Assembly (NCBI GenBank): GCA_030442055.1
Contig: JAUJEB010000009.1
Location: forward strand, 124,001-188,000
Reading direction: 5' to 3'
DNA from: Agaribacillus aureus
GTDB taxonomy: Bacteria; Bacteroidota; Bacteroidia; Cytophagales; Cyclobacteriaceae
DNA: 64,000 nt
Positions 35,052 through 44,977 of the stretch are shown here, piece by piece. The notes beneath the pieces are model-generated. The model saw only the letters and a list, made by a program, of their open reading frames with translations, was not told the origin of the DNA and made no database searches. How positions within the stretch are numbered: the stretch's first letter is position 1; every line of letters begins with the position of its first letter. The position numbers and the translations under genes were made by a program.

Positions 35052-35585
35052 ATGAAAAATCAAATGCTTAATTGGCTTACATGGGGGCTTGGGCTGTTAC
35101 TACTGGTTTCCTGCGGAAATATCAAAGTAGTTAGCTATCAGACACCTAATACTGATTTTTCAAAATTCAGCTCCTATAACATTAACTCCAACGAGAATTT
35201 TTCAGCAAAAAATATGGAGGAAAAGGACAAGCTGGAAGGCGCCATTATCAATGAAATGGATAGCCGGGGCTTTTTGTTTGCCCAAAGGCCCGATATTCTG
35301 ATCGATTATCAAATTATCCTTGGTTCCGAAACCAGGGTGAGCAACGACCGGCAAATTTTTCCGTATTACGGGAATTACTATCGTTTTAACACGATCAATG
35401 TAGATCGATACAATGAGGGGATTTTGTTGGTGGAGGCCAAGAAAAATAAAAAAATACTGTGGCAGGGAAGCCTGGATTTGAGATATAATAGCAGGAGCAA
35501 AAACAAAAAAAATATCGCCGAGCTGATAGGCTTGCTATTTGATGAGTTTCCGGTGACCAAACCCGGCGCCGAAAATGCTAATTAA
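35052..35585 (+). CDS. DUF4136-type lipoprotein
   Basis: The 177-residue product has a lipoprotein signal (LGLLLLVSCGN, lipidation Cys near residue 21) followed by VVSYQTPNTDFSKFSSYNI and EGAIINEMDSRGFLFAQRPDILIDYQIILGSE. That is the DUF4136 pattern of a short lead, a tyrosine-rich strand pair and IxxELxxRGF. The C-terminal part includes GILLVEAKKNKKILWQGSLDLRY, also as in the family. It is probably outer-membrane anchored facing the periplasm. Function is unknown. It likely shares a transcript with the SDR gene just upstream, since only 19 bases separate them. Confidence 0.85.
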   Translation: MKNQMLNWLTWGLGLLLLVSCGNIKVVSYQTPNTDFSKFSSYNINSNENFSAKNMEEKDKLEGAIINEMDSRGFLFAQRPDILIDYQIILGSETRVSNDRQIFPYYGNYYRFNTINVDRYNEGILLVEAKKNKKILWQGSLDLRYNSRSKNKKNIAELIGLLFDEFPVTKPGAENAN

Positions 35586-35628
35586 TCTCCAATTGATTAC
35601 CAAGGATAATCGTCAAAAGCTTGCTTTA

Positions 35629-36702
35629 CTAGCAGAGTTTGACGTAGCTGCCCAGTAAACTTACTTCCTTTTTATGTTTGGTCAATACCCTATTTACATG
35701 CTCATCGTTGTAATGGCCATCCAGATCTATGAAAAACCAATATTTAAAGCTCCTCCCTTTCTTGGCCGGATGGCTTTCGATTTTAGTCAGGTTGATATTG
35801 GCATCGTGAAAATCCTGAAGAAATGAAGCCAGACTACCCGGTTTATCAGAATCGGAGGGTTTGGCCAGGAGTGTGGTTTTGTCATTACCACTGGGCTCAA
35901 TGTTAAGGTTTTTGCCTAATATCACAAACCGCGTGTAATTATCTTTTGAGTCTTCTATGTTTTCGAATAAAATGGGTAACTGAGATTCCGTGGCGGCAAT
36001 GTGTGAGCAAATTGCTGCACTCTCCTCATCTTCCAGCGCAATCTTAACAGCTTTTGAGGTAGAATTCACAGGGATCAGCTCTACCTTTTGTTGTCCAAAA
36101 GACTCATCAATGAACTTTGTACACTGCCTGAAGGCAATATCCTTGGAATAGATTTTTTTGATAGAATTTAGCTTTTCAGCATATGACGCAAAGCTGAAAT
36201 GAATGGGCATAGGTATTTCAGCGACAATTTTGAGATCAAATTTTGCCAGGTAGCTAACGGTTTCACTTACTACACCCTCCTGGTTGTTTTCAATTGGCAC
36301 CACGCCAAAACTGGCCCTTTCCGTTGACACGGCTTCAAATACTGACCTGATGGTTGCCAGGGGAAAGTGTTCGCTGACAGATCCAAATCTGCTTTCGGCA
36401 GCCTGATGCGTAAAACTGCCCTCAGGTCCCAGGTAGGCCACTTTTTCGGGTAATTCAAAATTTCTGCTAACAGAAAAAATCTCCAAAAAAATGGCGTCAA
36501 TAGCCTTCCTGTTTAATAATCCGTCATTGAGTTTTTCTAATCTGTCAAGGATAGATTTTTCTCTTTCGGGCTGGTAAATCTTGCTTTTGGTTTTACGTTT
36601 CAATGCCCCCACTTCCTTTACATGACGCATCCTTTGATTAAGAAATTCCAACAGCTGGTTATCTATTTCGTCTATTCTGTGCCTTAATTCTTCTAAATTC
36701 AA
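35629..36702 (-). CDS. pheA: Bifunctional chorismate mutase / prephenate dehydratase
   Basis: PheA commits chorismate to phenylalanine. The 357-residue protein has an AroQ-type chorismate mutase domain (1-85, LRHRIDEIDNQLLEFLNQRM and IYQPEREKSILDRL) and a prephenate dehydratase domain (about 88-265, KVAYLGPEGSFTHQAA, VPIENNQEGVVSET, TRFVILGK). A C-terminal ACT domain (about 275-357, KPGSLASFLQDFHDANINLTKIESHPAKK) is the usual site for feedback inhibition by phenylalanine. Motifs and length are standard. It is followed by a 315-base non-coding stretch with the Usp gene beyond. Confidence 0.94.
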   Translation of the reverse strand: MNLEELRHRIDEIDNQLLEFLNQRMRHVKEVGALKRKTKSKIYQPEREKSILDRLEKLNDGLLNRKAIDAIFLEIFSVSRNFELPEKVAYLGPEGSFTHQAAESRFGSVSEHFPLATIRSVFEAVSTERASFGVVPIENNQEGVVSETVSYLAKFDLKIVAEIPMPIHFSFASYAEKLNSIKKIYSKDIAFRQCTKFIDESFGQQKVELIPVNSTSKAVKIALEDEESAAICSHIAATESQLPILFENIEDSKDNYTRFVILGKNLNIEPSGNDKTTLLAKPSDSDKPGSLASFLQDFHDANINLTKIESHPAKKGRSFKYWFFIDLDGHYNDEHVNRVLTKHKKEVSLLGSYVKLC

Positions 36703-37017
36703 AATATCTACGATTGGTGAAACTGCGTGAATAATTATTAAGATTTCATTTTTTACGCAGATGACGTAAAAAAGTCTTCCAAATTAAATTATTTTTTTTG
36801 GGAATACGCAAAGCGGGAAATAAAAAGCGACCGCCCTAAAGGTACAACTAAAAAATGCTTTACCCAATATGGCGTACTTTGCCCACGGATCTATAGACAT
36901 ACCATAAGACACAGATATCTTGCAAGTTGTGGCGTTGAACGAGGGTATTTATGATTGACGGCTATTAAACTCACCTCACAGATTTTTGAGATCAGCCGTC
37001 AGTATGCTTCAAAAAAA
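36703..37017. other. Non-coding stretch between pheA and the Usp gene
   Basis: Both flanking genes run leftward, so this holds the pheA leader region and the end of the Usp transcript. It contains one clear inverted repeat (36956-37001) and no credible ORF. I looked for a Phe-rich leader peptide and did not find a convincing one. Confidence 0.4.
36956..37001 (-). terminator. Inverted repeat downstream of the Usp gene
   Basis: TGACGGCT (36956-36963) and AGCCGTCA (36994-37001) match perfectly around a 30-nt spacer. It starts 17 bases beyond the Usp stop, reading leftward. No clean T-run follows, so terminator activity is uncertain. Confidence 0.35.
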
Positions 37018-37866
37018 TTAATCCACATGGACTGACAGCACCGGGATTTTTGACTGCTTCACCAAATCTTCCGTGATGCTCCCCTTTAAAAAATGCGCCA
37101 GACCTTTGCGACCGTGGGTGAAGGAGATAATCAAATCTGCTTTCATTTCCGCCGCAAACCTTTGGATACCGGCCTTTAGATTGTTGTGATGAATGACATT
37201 GCTGGTGTGATCTCCCAACTGATATTTTAACGCAAATTCATTGAGCTGCTTGTCAGTTTCTTTGATGGAAATATTATTTGATTTGGAAATATGTAAAAGG
37301 TGAATTTTGGGGTTTAACAAAGAGAAAAGCCTTGTCAAATAAGACATACTTTCATAAACATTAGACTTAAGGTCTGTGGCCAGGACAACATTTTCCATTT
37401 GAAAGTTATCAATAGGATTTCTCACTGCCAATACCGGACAATGAGACTCTCTCATGACTTGTTCGGTATGGTTGCCTAAAAAGTACTCTTCAAATGTATT
37501 TTCCCCACTGGTCCCCATAATTACCAGGTCTACATGGTATTTTTTGGCAAAATTCAGTATGCCTTCTCCTACTTTGTCGATGCCGATGGTAGGATAAATA
37601 TCAACCTCACCCCTGGCATGTCTGGCTGCAAAAGCAGCTAATTTTTTTTCGTTAACCCTGTGAAGTTCGTAGATATACCTGTCTTCTTCAGTGATGGTAT
37701 TTTCAAAATTCACACTTCCGGAAGCGCTAAAACCAACATCCACCAGCGGTTCTATGATGTTTAAAAGGTAAATTTCGGCATTGAATTTTTCAGCAATATC
37801 AAGGGCTACATTTAAAGCATTTGCTGCTATTTTGGAAAAATCGGTTGGGACCAATATCTTATTCAT
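37018..37866 (-). CDS. Tandem universal stress protein
   Basis: From the start MNKILVPTDFSKIAANALNV at 37866 the 282-residue product consists of two UspA domains in tandem (about 1-145 and 150-282). The first has the ATP-type motif region VIMGTSGENTFEEYFLGNHTEQVMRESHCPVLAV (GxxG-x9-G[S/T] type, here GTSG...GNHTE). The second, ENVVLATDLKSNVYESMSYL...SFTHGRKGLAHFLKGSITEDLV, keeps the later GxxG-like segment but is more divergent. It is cytosolic. Usp proteins respond to stress, often binding ATP; a specific role cannot be deduced. It is 45 bases downstream of the head-GIN gene on the same strand. Confidence 0.9.
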   Translation of the reverse strand: MNKILVPTDFSKIAANALNVALDIAEKFNAEIYLLNIIEPLVDVGFSASGSVNFENTITEEDRYIYELHRVNEKKLAAFAARHARGEVDIYPTIGIDKVGEGILNFAKKYHVDLVIMGTSGENTFEEYFLGNHTEQVMRESHCPVLAVRNPIDNFQMENVVLATDLKSNVYESMSYLTRLFSLLNPKIHLLHISKSNNISIKETDKQLNEFALKYQLGDHTSNVIHHNNLKAGIQRFAAEMKADLIISFTHGRKGLAHFLKGSITEDLVKQSKIPVLSVHVD

Positions 37867-37910
37867 AATTATAGAGTTTATTTTCAATCATTAGAAAACT
37901 TAATATATTA

Positions 37911-38648
37911 TTAAATAACGGGTTCATTGTATTTTTCGTCTTTTTTAACTTTTCCTACACCTGAAACATCCTGGTGCACCTCGGAGGGATTTCCGCGGTA
38001 TTGTATGCCGCCGATACCGCTTACCGTGGCATTGAGCCGGTCATTTACATACACTTTTGCCGCTCCCACGCCACTAACGCCGACAGAACACTCGTCACTT
38101 CTAAAGGCATAAGCATCCACACTTCCGGCTCCGCTCAGGTCCAAAAACTGCTTATGTGTCCTTCCTGAAAGTTTAATCATGCCAGCACCGGAAAGGTTGA
38201 GGCTCAACACCTTGCATTCAACATCCATTTCTATCAAACCTGCCCCGGACATGGCGATTTCCACGTCTGGTGCTTTTAAGGTACCATCGGTTTTAATGAT
38301 GGAAGCGCCGCTGGAGGAGATGGATTCCAGGTTGTTGTAAATGACATTTACTTTAATGCCAAAATCACTTTTCAAGGATTCTTTACTTGAGATAACCAGC
38401 CGGTTTTGGCGAACATAAACTTCTATGAAATCAAATAAATTTTCATCGGTTTCGATAATTACTTCCTCGCTGGCGCCTGGTGTCAGCGTAACCTCGTAAA
38501 ATCCGCTGACATTAATTTCTGAGAAATCAGATACGTCAATATTTTGCTTAATAATGTCTCCGTTTCCTTTTTCAAAGCGAAAGTTACTGCAGGAAGTAAG
38601 CCATACAGTGCCAGTTAATAATAATAGAAATATACTGGATTTTAACAT
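37911..38648 (-). CDS. Head-GIN domain (DUF2807) lipoprotein
   Basis: The 245-residue product begins with a lipoprotein signal (LKSSIFLLLLTGTVWLTSCSN, Cys at about 20). It continues with a head-GIN/DUF2807 right-handed beta-helix, showing the repeated pattern SGASIIKTDGT, MSGAGLIEMD, LSGAGMIKLSG, LSGAGSVDAY and VSGVGAAKVYVN. These repeats stack into a parallel coil. The opening SDFSEINVSGFYEVTLTPG is the diagnostic family start. It should be membrane anchored facing outward or into the periplasm. Function unknown; often assumed to be structural or adhesive. It precedes the Usp gene by 45 bases. Confidence 0.9.
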   Translation of the reverse strand: MLKSSIFLLLLTGTVWLTSCSNFRFEKGNGDIIKQNIDVSDFSEINVSGFYEVTLTPGASEEVIIETDENLFDFIEVYVRQNRLVISSKESLKSDFGIKVNVIYNNLESISSSGASIIKTDGTLKAPDVEIAMSGAGLIEMDVECKVLSLNLSGAGMIKLSGRTHKQFLDLSGAGSVDAYAFRSDECSVGVSGVGAAKVYVNDRLNATVSGIGGIQYRGNPSEVHQDVSGVGKVKKDEKYNEPVI

Positions 38649-38786
38649 GGGTGTCAGGGGTTAGTTTTTAATAATATAAGACTAAATTGTTTATTTTTCA
38701 AGTTTTTGAGCAGTGCAAAGATTTTATAATGCTATCTATTATGATTAATTATATAAAGCGTAGGCGGAAAAATAATTATAAATAAA

Positions 38787-38817
38787 TTTCATGTTCTGGG
38801 TGGTTCATGTATTTTTG
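38787..38817 (+). promoter_or_regulatory. Promoter of glyA
   Basis: TTTC (38787-38790), N19 and TATTTTTG (38810-38817) match the Bacteroidota -33/-7 pattern with good spacing. They lie 22 bases before the glyA ATG at 38840. Confidence 0.5.
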
Positions 38818-38839
38818 CCCAAAATTTTATTGACAATAA

Positions 38840-40120
38840 ATGATTGCCATGCACCAGGATACTATTTTATTTGATCTCATTGAGCAGGAAAAAAAGAGGC
38901 AGGAATCCGGAATAGAATTAATCGCTTCTGAAAATTTTGTGTCTGATCAGGTTATGGCGGCGATGGGGACGGTACTTACCAACAAGTATGCGGAGGGATT
39001 GCCGGGAAAACGGTACTACGGTGGGTGTGAAGTTGTTGATGAAGTAGAAAAAATCGCAATTGACAGAATCAAAGAATTGTTTGGCGCATGCTGGGCAAAT
39101 GTTCAGCCTCATTCCGGTGCGCAGGCCAATGCCGCGGTCATGCTGGCCGTTTTAAATCCGGGAGATAAAATACTTGGTTTTGATCTTTCCCATGGAGGGC
39201 ATTTAACACATGGATCAACGGTTAATTTTTCCGGAAAATTATATAATCCTTTTTTCTATGGGGTAGAAAAAGAAACCGGGGTGATTAACTGGGATAATGT
39301 AGAGGAAATAGCCAGGAAAGAGAAGCCAAAACTCATTATATGTGGTGCCTCTGCTTACAGCAGGGACTGGGACTATGCCAGGTTGAGAGCTATCTGCGAT
39401 GATATAGGAGCGTTGTTGCTAGCAGATATTTCACATCCGGCTGGTTTGATTGCACGTGGCGTACTAAACGATCCTTTGCCTCATTGTCATGTTGTTACCA
39501 CCACTACACATAAAACGCTGAGAGGACCCAGGGGCGGGCTGATCATGATAGGGCAGGACTTTGAGAATCCTTTTGGCATAAAAACGCCAAAAGGGAATTT
39601 GAGAATGATGTCTTCACTGCTGGATTCCGGAGTTTTTCCCGGTACACAGGGAGGGCCTTTGGAACACGTGATTGCCTCAAAGGCCGTAGCCTTTGGCGAA
39701 GCGTTGGGAGAAGGGTATATGGATTATATTCTCCAGGTACAAAAAAATGCCAAAGCCATGGCGAAGTGCCTGGTCGATAAAGGATATGATCTTATCTCCG
39801 GAGGTACTGATAATCATTTAATGCTGATTGACCTTCGGTCGAAAGGAATTAGTGGCAAAGATGCTGAAAATGCCCTGGTGAGCGCGGATATTACCATTAA
39901 CAAAAATATGGTTCCATTTGATGACAAATCCCCGTTTGTAACCTCGGGCATGAGGCTGGGAACCGCTGCCATCACGACAAGGGGCTTGTTGGAGGATGAT
40001 ATGTCAAGGATTGTTGAATCAATCGATCGGGTAATTCAAAATCATGACAATGAAGGGGAGATCAAGCAGGTTAAAAAAGAGGTGAATGAATGGATGAGTA
40101 GTTATCCATTGTTTAAATAA
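38840..40120 (+). CDS. glyA: Serine hydroxymethyltransferase
   Basis: GlyA interconverts serine and glycine with THF and is the main one-carbon source. The 426-residue protein has the family start [31 protein letters not shown] and the PLP lysine at about 225 in [13 protein letters not shown]. The substrate region [15 protein letters not shown] and the C-terminal [15 protein letters not shown] are also present. ATG 38840 leaves a normal N-terminus; a second Met at 38849 is an alternative. It leads a same-strand run with tatC (16 bases later) and rpiB (10 bases after that), so the three are probably co-transcribed. Confidence 0.96.
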   Translation: MIAMHQDTILFDLIEQEKKRQESGIELIASENFVSDQVMAAMGTVLTNKYAEGLPGKRYYGGCEVVDEVEKIAIDRIKELFGACWANVQPHSGAQANAAVMLAVLNPGDKILGFDLSHGGHLTHGSTVNFSGKLYNPFFYGVEKETGVINWDNVEEIARKEKPKLIICGASAYSRDWDYARLRAICDDIGALLLADISHPAGLIARGVLNDPLPHCHVVTTTTHKTLRGPRGGLIMIGQDFENPFGIKTPKGNLRMMSSLLDSGVFPGTQGGPLEHVIASKAVAFGEALGEGYMDYILQVQKNAKAMAKCLVDKGYDLISGGTDNHLMLIDLRSKGISGKDAENALVSADITINKNMVPFDDKSPFVTSGMRLGTAAITTRGLLEDDMSRIVESIDRVIQNHDNEGEIKQVKKEVNEWMSSYPLFK

Positions 40121-40135
40121 CTTTGACAATTTACC

Positions 40136-40945
40136 GTGTCAGAAGAAAAAGAAATGTCTTTCCTGGACCACCTGGAAGAGCTCAGGTGGCATTTAGTCAG
40201 GTCTGTGATTGCAGTATTTGTATTTGCAGTCACCGCCTTTGTGATGAAGGATTTTGTTTGGGGAACCTTAATCCTAGGTCCCACAAGACCTGATTTTTTT
40301 ACATTCAGGCTTTTATGTCGGTTGGGTGAGATCACCGGAATGAATTATTTCTGCATAGAAGAATTGGATTTTGTGATTCAAAGCAGAAAGGTCACCGGGC
40401 AATTTACAATGCATTTAACCTCTTCCTTTGTCATCGGCATCATATGCGCATTTCCCTATGCTTTCTGGGAATTTTGGCACTTTATAAGCCCTGGCCTCTA
40501 TGAAAGGGAAAGAAGAGTCAGCCGGGGAGCGGTCTTTTTTGTCAGTGTGTTGTTCATAAGTGGTGTCTTATTTGGATACTACGTGATCACACCGCTTTCC
40601 TTTAATTTTATGGTTAACTATAAAGTGGCTGAAGAAATCAGCAACGAATTTGATATTACTTACTTTGTCACTTTCGTAACTACGCTGGTACTGGCCTGTG
40701 GTATTTTATTTCAGATTCCTGTGGTGACGCTTTTTCTTTCCAAAGCCGGAATTGTTACCCCACAATTTTTGAGGAGATACCGGAAACATGCCATTGTTAT
40801 CATATTATTTGTAGCCGCGGTCCTGACACCCCCCGATGTAATAAGTCAGATTTTGATTGCAATTCCCTTGACTATTTTGTATGAATTCAGTATATCTATA
40901 TCGGCAAGAGTTGAGAAAAAGCGATTACAGGATTTAGAATCATAA
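40136..40945 (+). CDS. tatC: Sec-independent protein translocase TatC
   Basis: TatC is the multi-pass receptor that recognises twin-arginine signals. From GTG 40136 the 269-residue protein begins SEEKEMSFLDHLEELRWHLV, the family signature for the first cytoplasmic loop. It has six hydrophobic segments, the conserved FWHFISPGLYERERR loop and PVVTLFLSKAGIVTP before the last helices, ending in a short basic tail. tatA/B-type genes are not beside it. The window contains at least one candidate substrate, the DUF1501 protein with an RRSFLK signal at 5.1 kb. It is sandwiched between glyA and rpiB. Confidence 0.95.
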   Translation: MSEEKEMSFLDHLEELRWHLVRSVIAVFVFAVTAFVMKDFVWGTLILGPTRPDFFTFRLLCRLGEITGMNYFCIEELDFVIQSRKVTGQFTMHLTSSFVIGIICAFPYAFWEFWHFISPGLYERERRVSRGAVFFVSVLFISGVLFGYYVITPLSFNFMVNYKVAEEISNEFDITYFVTFVTTLVLACGILFQIPVVTLFLSKAGIVTPQFLRRYRKHAIVIILFVAAVLTPPDVISQILIAIPLTILYEFSISISARVEKKRLQDLES

Positions 40946-40955
40946 ATAACTGAAA

Positions 40956-41390
40956 ATGACTGCAAAAATTGCTATTGGTGGAGATCATGCTGGTTATGAG
41001 TACAAAGAGCGACTTGTGGAACAGCTGAAGAAAAAAGGGATTGAGGTAAAAGATTTCGGTCCGTTTAGCCCTGATTCGGTAGACTACCCTGACTTCGTTC
41101 ACCCGGTGGCACGGCACATTGAAGAGGGGCACGCCGAGTTTGGGATCCTTATATGCGGAAGTGGCAATGGCGTGGCTATTACGGCCAACAAACACCAGGA
41201 GATCAGGGCTGCACTGTGCTGGCAGGAAGAGCTGGCGGCTCTGGCCAGACAACACAATAATGCTAACGTACTTTGCCTGCCGGCCCGGTTTATAGATTAT
41301 CCGCTGGCAGAAAAAATTGTAGAAGTATTTCTTGCCTCAACATTTGAGGGAGGGCGGCATGCAAGAAGGGTATCTAAAATATCCTGTTGA
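40956..41390 (+). CDS. rpiB: Ribose-5-phosphate isomerase B
   Basis: RpiB interconverts ribose 5-phosphate and ribulose 5-phosphate. The 144-residue product matches the RpiB/LacA family. It opens IAIGGDHAGYEYKERL, has the catalytic Cys67 in FGILICGSGNGVAITANK, and ends with RFIDYPLAEKIVEVFLASTFEGGRHARRV. All expected residues are visible and length is typical. It lies 10 bases after tatC and is the last gene of the glyA-tatC-rpiB run. It converges on a multi-pass membrane protein gene. Confidence 0.95.
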   Translation: MTAKIAIGGDHAGYEYKERLVEQLKKKGIEVKDFGPFSPDSVDYPDFVHPVARHIEEGHAEFGILICGSGNGVAITANKHQEIRAALCWQEELAALARQHNNANVLCLPARFIDYPLAEKIVEVFLASTFEGGRHARRVSKISC

Positions 41391-41475
41391 TGCACGGCCA
41401 AAATCATTGTTGAGTGCGGGCCAGGGATACCACCCCAGGCGCTTTGTCCGGGTAACCACTAGTCACCATTAATCT

Positions 41476-42888
41476 TTACCGTGACCTTAGGACATAAACC
41501 GTCCCATTTCCACGGATGTGGTAGGCAGCCTTAATCGTGGGCATTTTATTCATGATTTCGGCTATCACCCCTTGTTCATCCACAATTACTTCCGGCAATT
41601 CTTTTTGAAAGTTTCTGTAAATGGCCGTAAGATTATCAAAATACCTGAAAGCATTCAGGTGTAATTTTGACAAATCCCAATTGAAGTAAGGGGTGGCTAA
41701 TCCCGCATTTTTGTAAATGCTATATTTTTTCCCCAGGTAAAGGATTTTTTTCCCTTTTACCAAATCATCCCATTGTGTGGTTTGAACTTCCAAATCCTCG
41801 AGGCTGAAATGTTTTGAAACAAAGCCGGCCTTTTGATAGGTGCTGATATTGATGAACAATATACCACCAATAAATAAGCCAAACAGCGCTTCGGCTTTCC
41901 ATTTTACCCGCACATCCAAAAAGTAATGTGTTAAAAAAAATGCAGTTGGGGGTACGGTCATAATCAATTGAAATGGTGCTCTTTCTTTGTTAAAAAACCA
42001 GCCAAGAGCAGCAAAGAATAGCAGGATTAACATGAATTTCTGTATCCGCTCTTGCTGATTGGTAAACCTCGTGGAACGCAATGTTTTTACCAACGCCACC
42101 AGCGAAAATATCAATGGAACGGCTAAAAGCAATAAGTAAAAGACAGGATCCAGATAATTATAACTGGCGACATTGAATATTGAAAACACAAAATTGACAT
42201 AAAACTCCTTCATGCCGCCATTTAAAAAATAAAATATCCAGGTGATAACTAACGGTAAACCATAACCAAATGAAAGCAGCAAATATCTCCGAATACTGGT
42301 AGCAGTTAAAAAAGCATAGGCGATATAGACGGCTAAAAGCACCATAAAAATCGGGTAGTAAAACAAATTTGCCACACCCAGATACAACCCGGTATAAAGC
42401 ACCAATTGATCGTTTCGCGGCTCTCCCAAATGGGTGATGATGTTATCCAGTGCCAGCAGAATAAATGTCAGGCCCATCAGTACCGGGGATAACAGGTAGA
42501 AATCGAAAAATAAATTCATCAACACCACATACAGGAATGCAGGGAGGTAGGTGTTTTCGTTGTACGCCCGGTGTTTTAAAAGTAGATTATTAAAAATGAT
42601 AGATTGAACAAAAACCAGCAATAGTGATAACACATGGTTAGTCGAAGGCGAGCGGCCGAAAATTTTATCTATGAAGCGATAGACTGCTGCCGACAAAGGC
42701 GGAAAATTATCCCAGAGGTCAACATAGAGCACGGCATCGCCAGTTAGTTTTTCACCCATAACCATCCATTTGAGCTCTGAAATATGCAAGGGAAATTCCC
42801 CCCCAAAAATTGTAAATCTTATCAGAATTAAAAAGGCAAAGATGACAGCCAACCGGTAAGGGTCATTTATTCTAAAATAACTTAGCAA
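41476..42888 (-). CDS. Multi-pass membrane protein (DUF6427-like)
   Basis: The 470-residue protein has roughly a dozen hydrophobic segments. It begins MLSYFRINDPYRLAVIFAFL, includes DLWDNFPPLSAAVYRFIDKI in a loop, and has a soluble C-terminal tail (about 370-470) containing LEVQTTQWDDLVKGKKILYLGKKYSIY. The overall layout, with the W-D-N-F-P-P loop, resembles the Bacteroidota membrane proteins annotated DUF6427 or GT39/mannosyltransferase-like. The assignment is tentative. A glycosyltransferase-C fold with an acidic loop after helix 1 is possible but the catalytic DE-type motif is not evident. It is convergent with rpiB. Confidence 0.65.
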   Translation of the reverse strand: MLSYFRINDPYRLAVIFAFLILIRFTIFGGEFPLHISELKWMVMGEKLTGDAVLYVDLWDNFPPLSAAVYRFIDKIFGRSPSTNHVLSLLLVFVQSIIFNNLLLKHRAYNENTYLPAFLYVVLMNLFFDFYLLSPVLMGLTFILLALDNIITHLGEPRNDQLVLYTGLYLGVANLFYYPIFMVLLAVYIAYAFLTATSIRRYLLLSFGYGLPLVITWIFYFLNGGMKEFYVNFVFSIFNVASYNYLDPVFYLLLLAVPLIFSLVALVKTLRSTRFTNQQERIQKFMLILLFFAALGWFFNKERAPFQLIMTVPPTAFFLTHYFLDVRVKWKAEALFGLFIGGILFINISTYQKAGFVSKHFSLEDLEVQTTQWDDLVKGKKILYLGKKYSIYKNAGLATPYFNWDLSKLHLNAFRYFDNLTAIYRNFQKELPEVIVDEQGVIAEIMNKMPTIKAAYHIRGNGTVYVLRSR

Positions 42889-43155
42889 ATGATGTTACTT
42901 TTAAATTGCGCAATTAGTTTTACTATTAAGCGGATACCCAAAATAAAACTGCGTTCTCCAGGTTTTATTAAATCCATCCTTATTGATGATATTCGACATC
43001 GAATTCTTGTAAAAATAAGGTTCAATTTCTAATTGTCAAACGGCAGTATTAATTAATAATAGGAATTAATTTTTGCAAAAATCTAAAGTTGGTTTCTTCT
43101 CTTTATTAAATTACATTAATATTGAAGATATTTTCAATTTGTCTATCAAAAAATC

Positions 43156-43542
43156 ATGGCTGACGGCAAAAGACAGAAAAAGTATTCCAGACTGATCCAA
43201 AAAGATCTGGGAGAGATATTTCAAAGGGAAGGAAGAAATCTTTTCGATCGCGCCTTTGTCACCATCACTGAGGTGGTTATGAGTCCCGATTTAAGTTTGG
43301 CAAAGGTTTATGTGAGTGCCTTGATGGCATCTGACAAAGAGGCTTTGATCCAAAACTTAAATCACCGTAAATATGAAATAAGGGGTTTGTTAGGCCACAA
43401 AATTGGCAAACAGGTGAAAGGAATTCCGGAACTTAATTTTTACCTGGACAACACCCTTGACAGGGTCGATAAAATGGATAAGGTGTTGAGAGACCTGGAT
43501 ATACCAGACAAAGAAGATGGAAGTGACGATTTCAAACAGTAA
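43156..43542 (+). CDS. rbfA: 30S ribosome-binding factor RbfA
   Basis: RbfA assists late 30S subunit maturation and 16S 5'-end processing. The 128-residue protein has the KH-fold signature: SRLIQKDLGEIFQREGRNLF, the VTITEVVMSPDLSLAKVYVSAL strands, and IRGLLGHKIGKQVKGIPELNFYLDNTLDRVDKMDKVL at the end. It ends in an acidic tail. ATG 43156 gives a normal start. It lies 12 bases before the permease gene, so the two are probably co-transcribed. Confidence 0.95.
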   Translation: MADGKRQKKYSRLIQKDLGEIFQREGRNLFDRAFVTITEVVMSPDLSLAKVYVSALMASDKEALIQNLNHRKYEIRGLLGHKIGKQVKGIPELNFYLDNTLDRVDKMDKVLRDLDIPDKEDGSDDFKQ

Positions 43543-43554
43543 AATGTTTTAAAG

Positions 43555-44778
43555 TTGAATGTACCTTATTTCATAGCCAAGAGATATTTCCAGTCTAAGA
43601 AAAAAAGAAATTTCATTAATGTCATTTCAAAGATATCTATGGTAGGTGTGGCCATTGGCACCATGGCTTTGGTAATTGCCTTATCGGTTATGAACGGGTT
43701 AAAGGAAAACATCAGATCGCTATATGGATCTTTTGATCCGGAAATTAAAATTGCGGCCAGATCGGGAAAATCCTTCGAGGTAACGGAGGCTTTGATCAGG
43801 TCCATAAACGATGTGAAAGGTGTCGATATCATTACCGAAGTGGTGGAGGACAACGCCCTGATCGAATATCAGGATGCCCAAATGATTGTAAAGGTCAAGG
43901 GAGTAGGTGACAATTTTCTTTTGGAAGACCGGCTCAGCGACAATTTAATTGAGGGGAAACTAAAGCTTAAAGATGGCCATGTGAGATATGCTATTGTAGG
44001 GCGTGCTACCCAGCTGGCCTTATCGATCCCCCCGGGGAATGAGTTTAATCCACTTAAAATATATTATCCAAAAGACATAAAAATAGGCACAGTGGATCCT
44101 AATCAGCTATTTAAAAGGAAGAGTATTATGCCGGGGGGGGTATTTGAGATTGAACAACAGTATACCGAGGAGTATATCTTTGTTCCACTCGATTTTGCGC
44201 TTGACCTGTTCGGATTAAAAAATAAACGAACCTCCCTTGAAATAAAGACCTCTCCTAAACACGCCGTTAAAAATGTTCAGAAAAGATTGAGGTCGTTGTT
44301 AGGCGAAGACTTTGAAATACTCGACCGGGACGAACAACATGCCAGTTTGCTGAGGGCTATTCGCATTGAAAAGTTGTTTGTATTTCTGGTCTTTTCATTT
44401 ATTCTGGCCATTGCTTCATTTAATACTTTTTTTGCATTAACCATGCTCGGTATTGAAAAGAAAAAGGATGTGGCCATTCTTCACTCTATGGGGGCATCCA
44501 GGAATCTGATAAAAAGAATTTTTCTTACCGAAGGAGCAATCATCGCTTTTACGGGGGCGGTTTTTGGGTTAATACTTGGGCTGATATTGTTGTTCCTGCA
44601 GCAGGAATTTGGATTGGTATCTATGGGGATGCAATCTTCCGTTTTGGAAGCTTATCCTGTAAAGATGCAATTCACCGATTTTTTATATACCTCCTGTAGC
44701 ATTATCATCATAACCTTTCTTGCCTCCTACCGTCCGGCACTTCTATCTTCCAGAATTAAAATAGGAGAAAACCTATAA
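43555..44778 (+). CDS. LolC/E-type ABC transporter permease (FtsX/MacB family)
   Basis: The 407-residue protein has the LolC/LolE architecture: an N-terminal helix after the basic FIAKRYFQSKKKRNFINVIS, a large periplasmic domain (about 50-265), and three C-terminal helices (VFLVFSFILAIASFNTFFALTML, LTEGAIIAFTGAVFGLILGLILLFLQ, FLYTSCSIIIITFLASYRPALLSSRI). The signature VGVAIGTMALVIALSVMNGLKENI near the first helix is characteristic, as is LGIEKKKDVAILHSMGAS. In other bacteria these release lipoproteins toward the outer membrane. No ATP-binding partner or chaperone is adjacent. Start is TTG 43555 because no ATG is near. A role in lipoprotein sorting is inferred. Confidence 0.9.
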   Translation: MNVPYFIAKRYFQSKKKRNFINVISKISMVGVAIGTMALVIALSVMNGLKENIRSLYGSFDPEIKIAARSGKSFEVTEALIRSINDVKGVDIITEVVEDNALIEYQDAQMIVKVKGVGDNFLLEDRLSDNLIEGKLKLKDGHVRYAIVGRATQLALSIPPGNEFNPLKIYYPKDIKIGTVDPNQLFKRKSIMPGGVFEIEQQYTEEYIFVPLDFALDLFGLKNKRTSLEIKTSPKHAVKNVQKRLRSLLGEDFEILDRDEQHASLLRAIRIEKLFVFLVFSFILAIASFNTFFALTMLGIEKKKDVAILHSMGASRNLIKRIFLTEGAIIAFTGAVFGLILGLILLFLQQEFGLVSMGMQSSVLEAYPVKMQFTDFLYTSCSIIIITFLASYRPALLSSRIKIGENL

Positions 44779-44977
44779 TACACGGGCAAAAGTTCGGAGT
44801 ACTCGAATTAATGAAATTCAACTCTTTTTTAAATCTCTTATAATTATCGGCAATTTTTTTAAAATTATTGCAACAATTTAATTGTTTCACTATCAAAAAC
44901 GATATCTGATATAATTTGTAATTTTTTATGACTTATAATAATTTTTTTTTATTTTGCGATTTAGTTAATTCCACAAA